In this document: piece by piece, positions 38,575 to 45,853 of the stretch
Position numbering within the stretch: the stretch's first letter is position 1
Layout: every line of letters starts with the position of its first letter
From: an uncultured Gilliamella sp.
GTDB taxonomy: Bacteria > Pseudomonadota > Gammaproteobacteria > Enterobacterales > Orbaceae
Length of the DNA: 45,853 nucleotides
NCBI GenBank assembly: GCA_945276085.1
Contig: CALYPO010000006.1
Location: 1 to 45,853 of the forward strand
Direction: 5' to 3'
Translations under genes and position numbers: made by a program
Notes under the pieces: model-generated
Database searches by the model: none
Told to the model about the DNA's origin: nothing
The model's input: the letters and a program-made list of their open reading frames with translations, nothing else

Positions 38575-39567
38575 TTGGCTACCATGAAAGATATCGCAAA
38601 TTATGCGAAAGTATCTACTTCAACCGTTTCTCATGTTATTAATAACGATCGCTATGTAAGTCCAGCTATTCGCAGTAAGGTTGAGTTTGCAATAAAACAG
38701 CTAAACTACACGCCATCAGCAATTGCACGTAGTTTAAAAAGTAATAAAACCTTTACTATTGGCATGTTAGTCACCACAAGTAATAACCCTTTTTACGCTG
38801 AGGTAGTGCAAGGTGTCGAGCGTAGCTGTTATGAACTCGGTTATAATTTAATTTTATGTAATACTGAGGGCGATCAGCAACGAATGCTCAACAATATTGA
38901 ACATTTGTTACAAAAACGTGTTGATGGTCTATTAGCTATGTGCACGGAAACGTACTCTTTTCCGGAACAAATTTTTGACCGTTATCCTAAGTTACCTATG
39001 GTCATGATGGACTGGACACCTTTTAAAGGCGTGTGTGATACGATTCAAGATAATTCATTTTATGGCGCAACATTAGCGACCCAGTATCTGATTGAACAGA
39101 ATTATCAACGTATTGCTTGTATTACCGGACCATTGAACAATACTCAGGCGCAATCGCGCCTTCAAGGGTATCGTCAAACGATGCAGGACGCGCAATTAAC
39201 CATTTTGCCAGATTACGAAGCGCAGGGCGATTTTCGATTCGCTTCCGGCATTGTGGCAATGCAGCATTTATTACAGTTGCCAATTCCGCCACAAGCGGTT
39301 TTTTGCTCTAATGATGCTATGGCTATTGGTGCTTATCAGGCTCTATATCGTAATGGTTTAAAGGCGGGAGAAGATATTGCTATTATGGGTTATGATGATA
39401 TAGAAATTGCACAATATATTGCCCCACCGTTGACAACAATCCATCAACCCAAAGAAGAGTTAGGACAATTAGCAGTTGAAACCTTATTAAATCGATTACA
39501 TCATCCTAATGATAAACTGCATACTTTAACGTTAACACCAACGTTAGTTAAGCGTTTATCTGCCTAA
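38575..39567 (+). CDS. rbsR: Ribose operon repressor (LacI family)
   Basis: 330 residues from a TTG start; this gives [20 protein letters not shown], which aligns fully with E. coli RbsR (MATMKDVA). ATG at the fourth codon would be the alternative. Helix-turn-helix at 4-23, hinge helix near 48-58 (PSAIARSLK), then a ribose-binding domain like RbsB with [20 protein letters not shown]. It represses rbs at the palindrome upstream of rbsD and is released by ribose. Ribosome site weak (GAGA), consistent with coupling to rbsK. Confidence 0.94.
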   Translation: MATMKDIANYAKVSTSTVSHVINNDRYVSPAIRSKVEFAIKQLNYTPSAIARSLKSNKTFTIGMLVTTSNNPFYAEVVQGVERSCYELGYNLILCNTEGDQQRMLNNIEHLLQKRVDGLLAMCTETYSFPEQIFDRYPKLPMVMMDWTPFKGVCDTIQDNSFYGATLATQYLIEQNYQRIACITGPLNNTQAQSRLQGYRQTMQDAQLTILPDYEAQGDFRFASGIVAMQHLLQLPIPPQAVFCSNDAMAIGAYQALYRNGLKAGEDIAIMGYDDIEIAQYIAPPLTTIHQPKEELGQLAVETLLNRLHHPNDKLHTLTLTPTLVKRLSA

Positions 39568-39634
39568 TTTTTATTTAAGCAAGTTGTTCTAAAAAACGTT
39601 AAGTTCAATTGAATCATGATTGATACATGATAGT

Positions 39635-39660
39635 AAAAAAGCGCCTGATTCGGCGCTTTT
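39635..39660. terminator. Bidirectional terminator between rbsR and fis
   Basis: AAAAGCGCC and GGCGCTTTT around TGATTC. A run of six T follows on the minus strand and four on the plus strand, fitting the convergent genes. Confidence 0.85.
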
Positions 39661-39693
39661 GGATTGTAAAACAAGATATCAATAAAGAGTTGA

Positions 39694-39990
39694 TTAACTC
39701 ATTCCATATTGTTTTAATTTTTTGCGTAAAGTACCACGATTAATACCAAGCATATTGGCAGCTCTGGTTTGATTGCCACGGGTGTATTGCATAACCATAT
39801 CAAGGAATGGGTGTTCAACTTCAGCTAACACTAATTCATATAGATCATTAGGATCTTCACCATTAAGTTGTGATAAATAGTTTTTTAAAGCTTGCTTTAC
39901 AGAATCTCGCAAAGGTTTTTGTGTTATTTGGTCTTGAGAGTTTACAGTTGTAAATTTAAGTGCTGCAGCTGTAACGCGTTGTTCTGACAT
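39694..39990 (-). CDS. fis: Nucleoid protein Fis
   Basis: 98 residues, identical length to E. coli Fis. Binds and bends DNA, tunes rRNA and many other promoters and assists site-specific recombinases. The middle ([20 protein letters not shown]) and the C-terminal helix-turn-helix ([20 protein letters not shown]) are nearly identical to E. coli. Last gene of yhdT-panF-prmA-dusB-fis, 7 bases after dusB. Confidence 0.98.
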   Translation of the reverse strand: MSEQRVTAAALKFTTVNSQDQITQKPLRDSVKQALKNYLSQLNGEDPNDLYELVLAEVEHPFLDMVMQYTRGNQTRAANMLGINRGTLRKKLKQYGMS

Positions 39991-39997
39991 AGTATTT

Positions 39998-41005
39998 TTA
40001 ACTCTTTTGGTTGTTTCTAATTTGACTAAAAAATGCTTTTAGTGTTTTAACTTGCTCACTTGTATTGCTAAGTACACTAAATAAGCGCCTAAATTGATCG
40101 CTATCAGCATAATAGTTGGTATACCAATTTACATGCTTTCTGGCAATCCGTAATCCTTTGTATTCTCCATAAAATTGATAAAGGTCATCAAGGTGTGTTA
40201 ACACGATTTGCTCCACTTCATCAATTGTTTTTCTTTTTTTTAACTGTCCATGTGTTAAATAGAATGCAATTTCTTCAAATATCCAAGGTTGCCCTTGTGC
40301 CGCTCGGCCGATCATTATAGCATCAGCTTGCGTATATTGAAAAACATCTTTTGCTTGTTCCGGTGTACAAATATCGCCATTAGCAATGACAGGAATTGTC
40401 ACATTTTGTTTTACTGCTCTAATCGACTCATATTCAGCTTCACCTTTGAATAAGCAAGCACGTGTTCTTCCGTGTATGGTTATTGCCTTAATACCACAAT
40501 CCTGTGCAATTTGTGCGATTTCAATGCAATTTCTATGATTTTTATCCCATCCAGTCCGCGTTTTCAAAGTTACCGGTACATCAACAGCACCAACAACTTT
40601 TTGCAAAATCTTTCTAATTAGCTCCGGATGCTGCATTAAAGCCGATCCCGCTAATTTTTTATTCACTTTTTTTGCTGGACACCCCATATTAATATCGATT
40701 AACTCAGCGCCATGTTTGACATTAAATTCGGCTGCTTTTGCCATTTCGTCGGGATCTGACCCCACGATTTGAACAGCTCGCACACCAATATCATCTGTTG
40801 ACACCATACGTAATGCCGATTTATCTGTATGCCAAACATCTGAATTTGCTAAGAACATTTCTGATACTGTCATTCCAGCGCCATATTGATAGCATAGATG
40901 ACGAAATGGTTTATCGCTAATTCCAGCCATTGGTGCAGCAATTAAATTGTTTTTTAATTTGACCTCACCAATGCTAAGCAAATTGAGGCCGGCTATATTA
41001 CGCAT
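39998..41005 (-). CDS. dusB: tRNA-dihydrouridine synthase B
   Basis: 335 residues, FMN-dependent reduction of a uridine in tRNA (U17 in E. coli). [15 protein letters not shown] binds FMN; the catalytic Cys is in [37 protein letters not shown] and IPVIANGDI follow. About 10 residues longer at the N-terminus than E. coli DusB, without an internal start. Directly upstream of fis, as in most gammaproteobacteria. Confidence 0.96.
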   Translation of the reverse strand: MRNIAGLNLLSIGEVKLKNNLIAAPMAGISDKPFRHLCYQYGAGMTVSEMFLANSDVWHTDKSALRMVSTDDIGVRAVQIVGSDPDEMAKAAEFNVKHGAELIDINMGCPAKKVNKKLAGSALMQHPELIRKILQKVVGAVDVPVTLKTRTGWDKNHRNCIEIAQIAQDCGIKAITIHGRTRACLFKGEAEYESIRAVKQNVTIPVIANGDICTPEQAKDVFQYTQADAIMIGRAAQGQPWIFEEIAFYLTHGQLKKRKTIDEVEQIVLTHLDDLYQFYGEYKGLRIARKHVNWYTNYYADSDQFRRLFSVLSNTSEQVKTLKAFFSQIRNNQKS

Positions 41006-41040
41006 TTTTTCTCGAAGTTAAAAGGGGTAATGTCAAATTT

Positions 41041-41907
41041 TTACTTTTTTTTGCCAGTTATACGGCACCATTCATCTTGCTCAATAACTGGATCTAACTC
41101 AAAATGTGCTTGATAAGCTAAGCAAACACTTTGTGCCTGCGATGCCAAAATACCGGATAATCCCAATAGCCCACTTGGTTTAACCAGCTTATTTATGTTT
41201 GGTTCGAGTTCTTTTAATGGTCCGGCTAAAATATTGGCAACAATAACATCTGCCTGTAAATTATTGGGTATATCGTTGGCAAGATAAAGCTGTAAATTAT
41301 TGCTAACATTATTACGCTCAGCATTGTCACGACTAGCTTCGATAGCTTGTGGATCGATATCGATACCAATAACCTGTTTTGCGCCTAATTTTAATGCGGC
41401 AATGGCCAAAATACCAGAACCACAACCGTAATCAATCACAATTTTATTGTTGAGATCTAGACCGTCTAACCAAGTTAAGCATAATGCTGTAGTTGGGTGG
41501 GTTCCGGTTCCAAATGCTAGACCGGGATCTAACATCACATTAACCGCATTAGGATCGGGCACGTCTCGCCAACTTGGGCAGATCCAAAGTCTTTTTCCAA
41601 ACTGCATAGGATGAAAGTTATCCATCCATTCTCGTTCCCAATCTTTGTCTTCTAATTGTTCAATTTTATAAGAATATTGGTCTAAATTTAGTATCGATTT
41701 TAACTCATTAATCTCTGTTTGAGCATCATAAAGCCCGATTACATCGGTGTTTCCCCAAAGTTTAGTTTCACCAGGTAAAGGTTCAAAAACAGGATTGTCA
41801 TAAGTATCTTGAAAAGTGACTGATACAGCTCCCGATTCTTCTAGTTGTTCGCTGATTTGTTCAGCTAATTCATTAGTCGTATTAATTCTGAGTTGAATCC
41901 AAGGCAT
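41041..41907 (-). CDS. prmA: Ribosomal protein L11 methyltransferase
   Basis: 288 residues from [11 protein letters not shown], which matches E. coli PrmA and has AAGGA 8 bases before; an ATG 21 bases upstream lies inside panF without family support. N-terminal substrate domain (1-65), then a class I methyltransferase fold with [20 protein letters not shown] and [22 protein letters not shown] is diagnostic. Trimethylates L11 with S-adenosylmethionine. Overlaps the end of panF by 26 bases. Confidence 0.95.
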   Translation of the reverse strand: MPWIQLRINTTNELAEQISEQLEESGAVSVTFQDTYDNPVFEPLPGETKLWGNTDVIGLYDAQTEINELKSILNLDQYSYKIEQLEDKDWEREWMDNFHPMQFGKRLWICPSWRDVPDPNAVNVMLDPGLAFGTGTHPTTALCLTWLDGLDLNNKIVIDYGCGSGILAIAALKLGAKQVIGIDIDPQAIEASRDNAERNNVSNNLQLYLANDIPNNLQADVIVANILAGPLKELEPNINKLVKPSGLLGLSGILASQAQSVCLAYQAHFELDPVIEQDEWCRITGKKK

Positions 41908-43333
41908 AATTTTTTCCTTTGTTGCCAAACATATTGGCTATAATAAAAACCACTAATCCAATAATTAAAGAAGGCACAATTGGGTGGAATGACAATAACT
42001 TAATATCATAACTGGCTAATAGTGTATAACTTATTGCACCAGCCAGCATTGAGCAAAGTGCCCCTGTGGCATTGGCTTTTTTCCAATATAATCCGAGTAC
42101 TAAAGGCCATAAAAACACCGCTTCAAGCCCACCAAAAGCAAGTAAATTTAGCCAAATTATCATATTAGGTGGATTCCAAGCGGCAAAAATGAGTAAACCA
42201 CCAAAAATAAAGGTAATGGTAACTGAAATACGCGTTAATAATTTATCACTTAAATTGCTATTGCTTTTAATACTTAAAAAAAGATCTTTAATCAGAACGG
42301 ATGATACTTGCAATAACTGCGCATTGATTGTTGACATGATCGCAGCTAATGGTGCAGCTAAAAAGATCCCCGCAGCAAAAGGCGGTAATACATTAATAAT
42401 TAATGTTGGTACAATTTGATCTGGTATTGTTAAATCATCAATGATTGCTCGGCCCAAGCTACCAGATAAGTGCATCGTTAACATGATGATTGTAACAACA
42501 ATTGTACCAATAATAATTCCCTGATGCACTGCTTTACTATCTTTATACGCCATGCAACGCACCGCAGTATGAGGTAACCCCACCACGCCAAAGCAGACTA
42601 ACACCCAAAATGAAGCCATAAACGGAAAATCCATAAAATGGTTTGGGCCTTGTGGTGTAAGCAGTGCTGGATCAATTTCTTGTAGTCGATGAATAATCGT
42701 TGTCATGCCGCCGCCTGCATAAATAATCGCGCCAAGCAATAAAACGGCACCAATGATCATAACTAAACCTTGGAATGCATCATTTAATATACTTGCTCTA
42801 AAACCACCAAAAGCCGTATAAATAACGGTACCAATACCAAATATTAGTAATCCGCTATGGTAGGGAATACCTACTGATGATTCAAGCAGACGTGCGCCGC
42901 CGACAAATTGGACAGTCATAGCGCCAATAAAAGCCACTATTAACGCGATACTTGCAAACCAAACAATGGTTTTACTTTTGTAATGCGCATAAAGCATATC
43001 GCTTAAGGTAATAGCATTATATTGACGTGCTAAAATAGCAAATTTTTTACCTAAAATGCCTAATGATAACAGAACAGTAGGAACTTGAATCATGGATAAT
43101 AACACCCAGCCTAAACCATACTTATAAGCAGCGCCAGGCCCACCAATAAACGAACTTGCGCTAATATAAGTTGCTGCAAGTGTCATGGCGAGTAAAAAGC
43201 CACCCATCGTTCGATTACCAATAAAATAATCGGTAAATTGATTGACCTTTTTTCGCTTTATATAAGCATAGAGCGATAATGCAAATACAAAAATCAGGTA
43301 GATAACCAGTGGTAAAATAATATCGAAATGCAT
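41882..43333 (-). CDS. panF: Sodium/pantothenate symporter
   Basis: 483 residues from MHFDIILPL, aligned with E. coli MQLEVILPL; a GTG 12 bases upstream is the alternative and would overlap yhdT by 4 bases. About 13 membrane spans, solute:sodium symporter fold. [40 protein letters not shown] and [13 protein letters not shown] are strongly conserved. Takes up pantothenate, the coenzyme A precursor. Confidence 0.95.
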   Translation of the reverse strand: MHFDIILPLVIYLIFVFALSLYAYIKRKKVNQFTDYFIGNRTMGGFLLAMTLAATYISASSFIGGPGAAYKYGLGWVLLSMIQVPTVLLSLGILGKKFAILARQYNAITLSDMLYAHYKSKTIVWFASIALIVAFIGAMTVQFVGGARLLESSVGIPYHSGLLIFGIGTVIYTAFGGFRASILNDAFQGLVMIIGAVLLLGAIIYAGGGMTTIIHRLQEIDPALLTPQGPNHFMDFPFMASFWVLVCFGVVGLPHTAVRCMAYKDSKAVHQGIIIGTIVVTIIMLTMHLSGSLGRAIIDDLTIPDQIVPTLIINVLPPFAAGIFLAAPLAAIMSTINAQLLQVSSVLIKDLFLSIKSNSNLSDKLLTRISVTITFIFGGLLIFAAWNPPNMIIWLNLLAFGGLEAVFLWPLVLGLYWKKANATGALCSMLAGAISYTLLASYDIKLLSFHPIVPSLIIGLVVFIIANMFGNKGKNYALDSTQN

Positions 43334-43341
43334 GGTTTGAA

Positions 43342-43578
43342 TCACTTAGTCTGTTCTAAAGAGATATCTTTGAATTGAGATTTTACAACAATAATACATA
43401 ACAAAAGAAAAGCTAAAGGTGTCATTATGCAAGATAGTTCAAACCACAATGGTAAACCCCAAAAGCCTATTTTGTTGCCCACGCAATAAGCGCAAATAAT
43501 CCAAGCAATGAGGTAAATAGCCGTTAACAGCAATGATAACTTAGCTTCTTTTTTAGCTTGCTTAAAGCGAGTATCCAT
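43342..43578 (-). CDS. yhdT: YhdT-family small membrane protein
   Basis: 78 residues from MDTRFKQAKKEAKLSLLLTA, which matches E. coli YhdT (80 residues, MDTRF); an ATG 63 bases upstream would add a hydrophobic extension absent in the family. Two membrane spans (about 14-34 and 45-66). Function unknown; always next to panF. TATAAT stands immediately before the ATG and no ribosome site is seen, so the true start could be the upstream one. Confidence 0.85.
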   Translation of the reverse strand: MDTRFKQAKKEAKLSLLLTAIYLIAWIICAYCVGNKIGFWGLPLWFELSCIMTPLAFLLLCIIVVKSQFKDISLEQTK

Positions 43579-43646
43579 ATTATACAAATTGCCGATAAAT
43601 AAAAGGTGGCTTAGAGTAAAAGAAACCGTAAAACTTAGCAAGTATA

Positions 43647-43661
43647 TTGCAATTTATGCAA
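43647..43661 (+). promoter_or_regulatory. LysR-type (IlvY-like) dyad upstream of ilvC
   Basis: TTGCAATTTATGCAA: TTGCA and TGCAA are inverted with 5 bases between, and the site satisfies T-N11-A. It is about 95 bases before the ilvC start. IlvY controls ilvC from such sites in E. coli; no ilvY gene is in the window. Confidence 0.45.
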
Positions 43662-43756
43662 TATAATATTTTAAATATATCAATTTTAGCAATAAAAAAT
43701 TTACTATATAGTGTAGGGCATATCAATTATGAATTACTCAACTCATGGAGAGAACA

Positions 43757-45235
43757 ATGTCAAATTACTTCAATACTCTAAATTTACGTGAAAAGTTACA
43801 TCAACTTGGTCAATGTCGCTTTATGGCGCGTGACGAGTTTGCATCTGAAGCCAATTTTTTGAAAGGTAAAAAAATTGTTATAGTTGGTTGTGGTGCGCAA
43901 GGCCTTAACCAAGGCCTTAATATGCGCGATTCTGGTTTAGATATTGCCTACGCTCTACGTAAAGAGGCGATTGCTGAAAAACGCGCATCTTGGAAAAAAG
44001 CGACTGAAAATGGTTTTAAAGTCGGCACCTACGAAGACTTAATTCCGACAGCTGATCTTGTTATTAATTTAACGCCAGACAAACAACATTCAGCTGTTGT
44101 CAAAGCTGTGCAACCACTGATGAAACAAGGCGCTGCACTGGGTTATTCTCATGGGTTTAACATTGTTGAAGTGGGCGAAAAGATTCGTTCGGATATTACT
44201 GTTGTTATGGTTGCCCCTAAATGCCCAGGTACCGAAGTACGTGAAGAGTATAAACGTGGCTTTGGCGTGCCAACGCTTATCGCTGTTCATCCAGAAAACG
44301 ATCCAAAAGGTGAAGGTTTAGCCATTGCTAAAGCGTGGGCTGCTGCAACTGGTGGTCATCGTGCTGGTGTTTTACAATCTTCATTTGTAGCCGAAGTAAA
44401 ATCAGACTTAATGGGTGAACAAACAATTCTTTGTGGTATGTTACAAACGGGATCACTACTTTGCTTTGATAAACTTGTTGCTGATGGCGTTGATCCTGCT
44501 TATGCTTGTAAATTATTGCAATTCGGTTGGGAAACCATTACAGAAGCGTTAAAACAAGGTGGCATAACGTTAATGATGGATCGTTTATCTAACCCAGCTA
44601 AATTACGCGCTAATGCTCTAGCAAAAGAGTTAAAAGTTATCATGACTGATCTTTATCGTAAACACATGGATGATATTATTTCTGGTGAATTTTCTGCAAC
44701 GATGATGAAAGACTGGGCAAATGATGATGCTAACTTATTAAAATGGCGTAAAGAAACCGGCGAAACAGCATTTGAAAAAGCGGCTGAATATCAAGGAAAG
44801 ATTGATGAACAAGCTTACTTTGATCAAGGTGTTGTCATGATTGCGATGGTCAAAGCAGGCGTTGAACTTGCATTTGAAACCATGCTCGAATCAGGGATTT
44901 TAGCTGAATCAGCTTATTATGAGTCATTGCACGAATTACCACTTATAGCTAATACTATTGCGCGTAAACGCCTGTATGAAATGAATGTGGTTATTTCAGA
45001 TACAGCAGAATATGGTAACTACTTATTTGCTAATGCCGCAATACCTTTATTAAAAGAAAAATTTATGCCAATGTTACAATCGGGTGATCTTGGCAAAGCT
45101 ATTCCAGAAGGTAGTGTTGACAATGCACAATTACGTGATGTAAACGAAGAAATTCGTAATCATCCAATTGAAATTATTGGTCGTAAATTACGTAGCTATA
45201 TGACTGACATGAAGCGTATAAATGTAGCAAGTTAA
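43757..45235 (+). CDS. ilvC: Ketol-acid reductoisomerase (class II)
   Basis: 492 residues from [14 protein letters not shown], matching E. coli IlvC (491); an ATG 12 bases upstream overlaps the GGAGAG ribosome site and is rejected. Converts acetolactate or acetohydroxybutanoate to dihydroxy acids with NADPH and magnesium. Rossmann motif [18 protein letters not shown], then two knotted C-terminal domains (class II duplication) with metal ligands in [12 protein letters not shown] and EL-FE. Supplies the substrate of IlvD. It stands 31 kb from ilvGMEDA, divergent from yhdT-panF. Confidence 0.97.
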   Translation: MSNYFNTLNLREKLHQLGQCRFMARDEFASEANFLKGKKIVIVGCGAQGLNQGLNMRDSGLDIAYALRKEAIAEKRASWKKATENGFKVGTYEDLIPTADLVINLTPDKQHSAVVKAVQPLMKQGAALGYSHGFNIVEVGEKIRSDITVVMVAPKCPGTEVREEYKRGFGVPTLIAVHPENDPKGEGLAIAKAWAAATGGHRAGVLQSSFVAEVKSDLMGEQTILCGMLQTGSLLCFDKLVADGVDPAYACKLLQFGWETITEALKQGGITLMMDRLSNPAKLRANALAKELKVIMTDLYRKHMDDIISGEFSATMMKDWANDDANLLKWRKETGETAFEKAAEYQGKIDEQAYFDQGVVMIAMVKAGVELAFETMLESGILAESAYYESLHELPLIANTIARKRLYEMNVVISDTAEYGNYLFANAAIPLLKEKFMPMLQSGDLGKAIPEGSVDNAQLRDVNEEIRNHPIEIIGRKLRSYMTDMKRINVAS

Positions 45236-45253
45236 TTAGCTATCCCAACTAAT

Positions 45254-45284
45254 AAAAGGTGTCTAATGACACCTTTTATTATTT
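45254..45284 (+). terminator. Rho-independent terminator of ilvC
   Basis: AAAAGGTGTC and GACACCTTTT, perfect 10-bp stem with loop TAAT, followed by ATTATTT. Confidence 0.85.
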
Positions 45285-45673
45285 TGAAGTAAGTATCCTC
45301 TATTGTTTGAATAAACGTTGACGTTATATCGACTAATATTGATCGTGTATATCAAAATCCTATTACAGGATTGATGATAACAGTAATAAGTAATACGAAT
45401 TTTTACTTACAACTAACTTCAACTTTAACAAACGCTCGTTAATATGCGGTAACATTTGATTGGATAATAGTGACTTAACTTACTTGGTTATAGGCATGTT
45501 TTAGAATTTTTTGGCAGTTAATAACGCTATGGCATAGCGCATTTCTTACTGAAATCTGAGTCTTAATACTCTTTTTATTTAAAAAAACGTTTAAGTTTTT
45601 GCAAGACGCTGTAGTGAGTTAGAAAGCTATTTAAAAGTTTGTCGAACGCTATGCAAATAAAAAAGCATAATGA
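45285..45673. other. 389-base non-coding stretch after ilvC
   Basis: AT-rich with frequent stops in all frames. A 15-base dyad CGCTATG-G-CATAGCG at 45525-45539 is the only structure noted; CGCTATG recurs near 45648. No gene supported. Confidence 0.5.
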
Positions 45674-45853
45674 TTTTATCAACACCCCGCCCTACAGTTA
45701 AACAATGCATTGATCGCGTTACCCATAACTGCTCATCGTTGTGAATTCAAACTATTTTTACTCAACTGAGCTATATTTATCTACACTATATATGTTAGTG
45801 AACTCGATGGCAAAGGCTCGGCGCTATTTACAGGCTTTATAAACTACCTATAC
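45674..45853 (+). pseudogene. Decayed or partial reading frame at the window edge
   Basis: One frame is open for 31 codons, meets a single TGA (45767-45769) and continues open for 28 codons to the edge. Both parts read like protein (LNNALIALPITAHRCEFKLF before, SELDGKGSALFTGFINYL after), suggesting a gene broken by a stop. No start codon is seen and the family is not recognised. Confidence 0.35.

Noticed and set aside
43703..43712. ACTATATAGT palindrome upstream of ilvC
   Set aside because: Ten bases, nearly all A/T; too short to call an operator beside the better TTGCA dyad.

Overview
The window (about 35% GC by eye) looks like the chromosome of a low-GC gammaproteobacterium related to the Enterobacterales. 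Almost every housekeeping protein aligns end to end with its E. coli counterpart, and several E. coli gene orders are kept: ilvGMEDA with its leader peptide, rbsDACBKR, yhdT-panF-prmA-dusB-fis, zipA-ligA, yebC-ruvC, and ribA divergent from pgpB-lapA-lapB. Base composition and gene content suit the Orbaceae (Gilliamella and relatives of the bee gut), but that assignment is inference. No rRNA, tRNA, insertion sequence, prophage or CRISPR array was seen.

Layout. 1-5.3 kb: an L-2-hydroxyacid/lactate dehydrogenase, a CbrC-family protein, an exported protein of unknown function and a membrane PQQ-dependent dehydrogenase. 5.7-12.4 kb: ilvGMEDA on the minus strand, with a short leader gene (ilvL, 27 codons) and a GC-rich attenuator. 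12.9-16.2 kb: an accessory patch with three paralogous predicted inner-membrane lipoproteins, a YghA-like short-chain dehydrogenase and a decayed reading frame. 16.3-26.8 kb (mostly minus): an MFS carrier, roxA, ycfH-type tatD, lapB, lapA, pgpB, divergent ribA, a tautomerase, luxS, ligA and zipA. 27.3-31.7 kb: an acrAB-type RND pump without an adjacent outer-membrane channel. 32.2-33.4 kb: yebC-ruvC. 33.6-39.6 kb: the ribose operon with a legible CRP site, promoter and RbsR operator. 39.7-43.6 kb: yhdT-panF-prmA-dusB-fis. 43.8-45.2 kb: ilvC. The last 570 bases hold only an apparently decayed frame running off the edge.

How the parts work together. ilvGMEDA plus ilvC cover isoleucine and valine synthesis from threonine and pyruvate; ilvGMEDA is set up for attenuation, whereas ilvC carries a LysR/IlvY-type dyad but has no ilvY beside it. 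The rbs genes import, phosphorylate and sense ribose. lapA, lapB and pgpB belong to envelope lipid homeostasis.

The least explained material is the lipoprotein trio at 12.9-16.2 kb, three coding-like frames without a start in gaps (13.5, 31.9 and 45.7 kb), and a perfect 12-bp inverted repeat upstream of the PQQ dehydrogenase.
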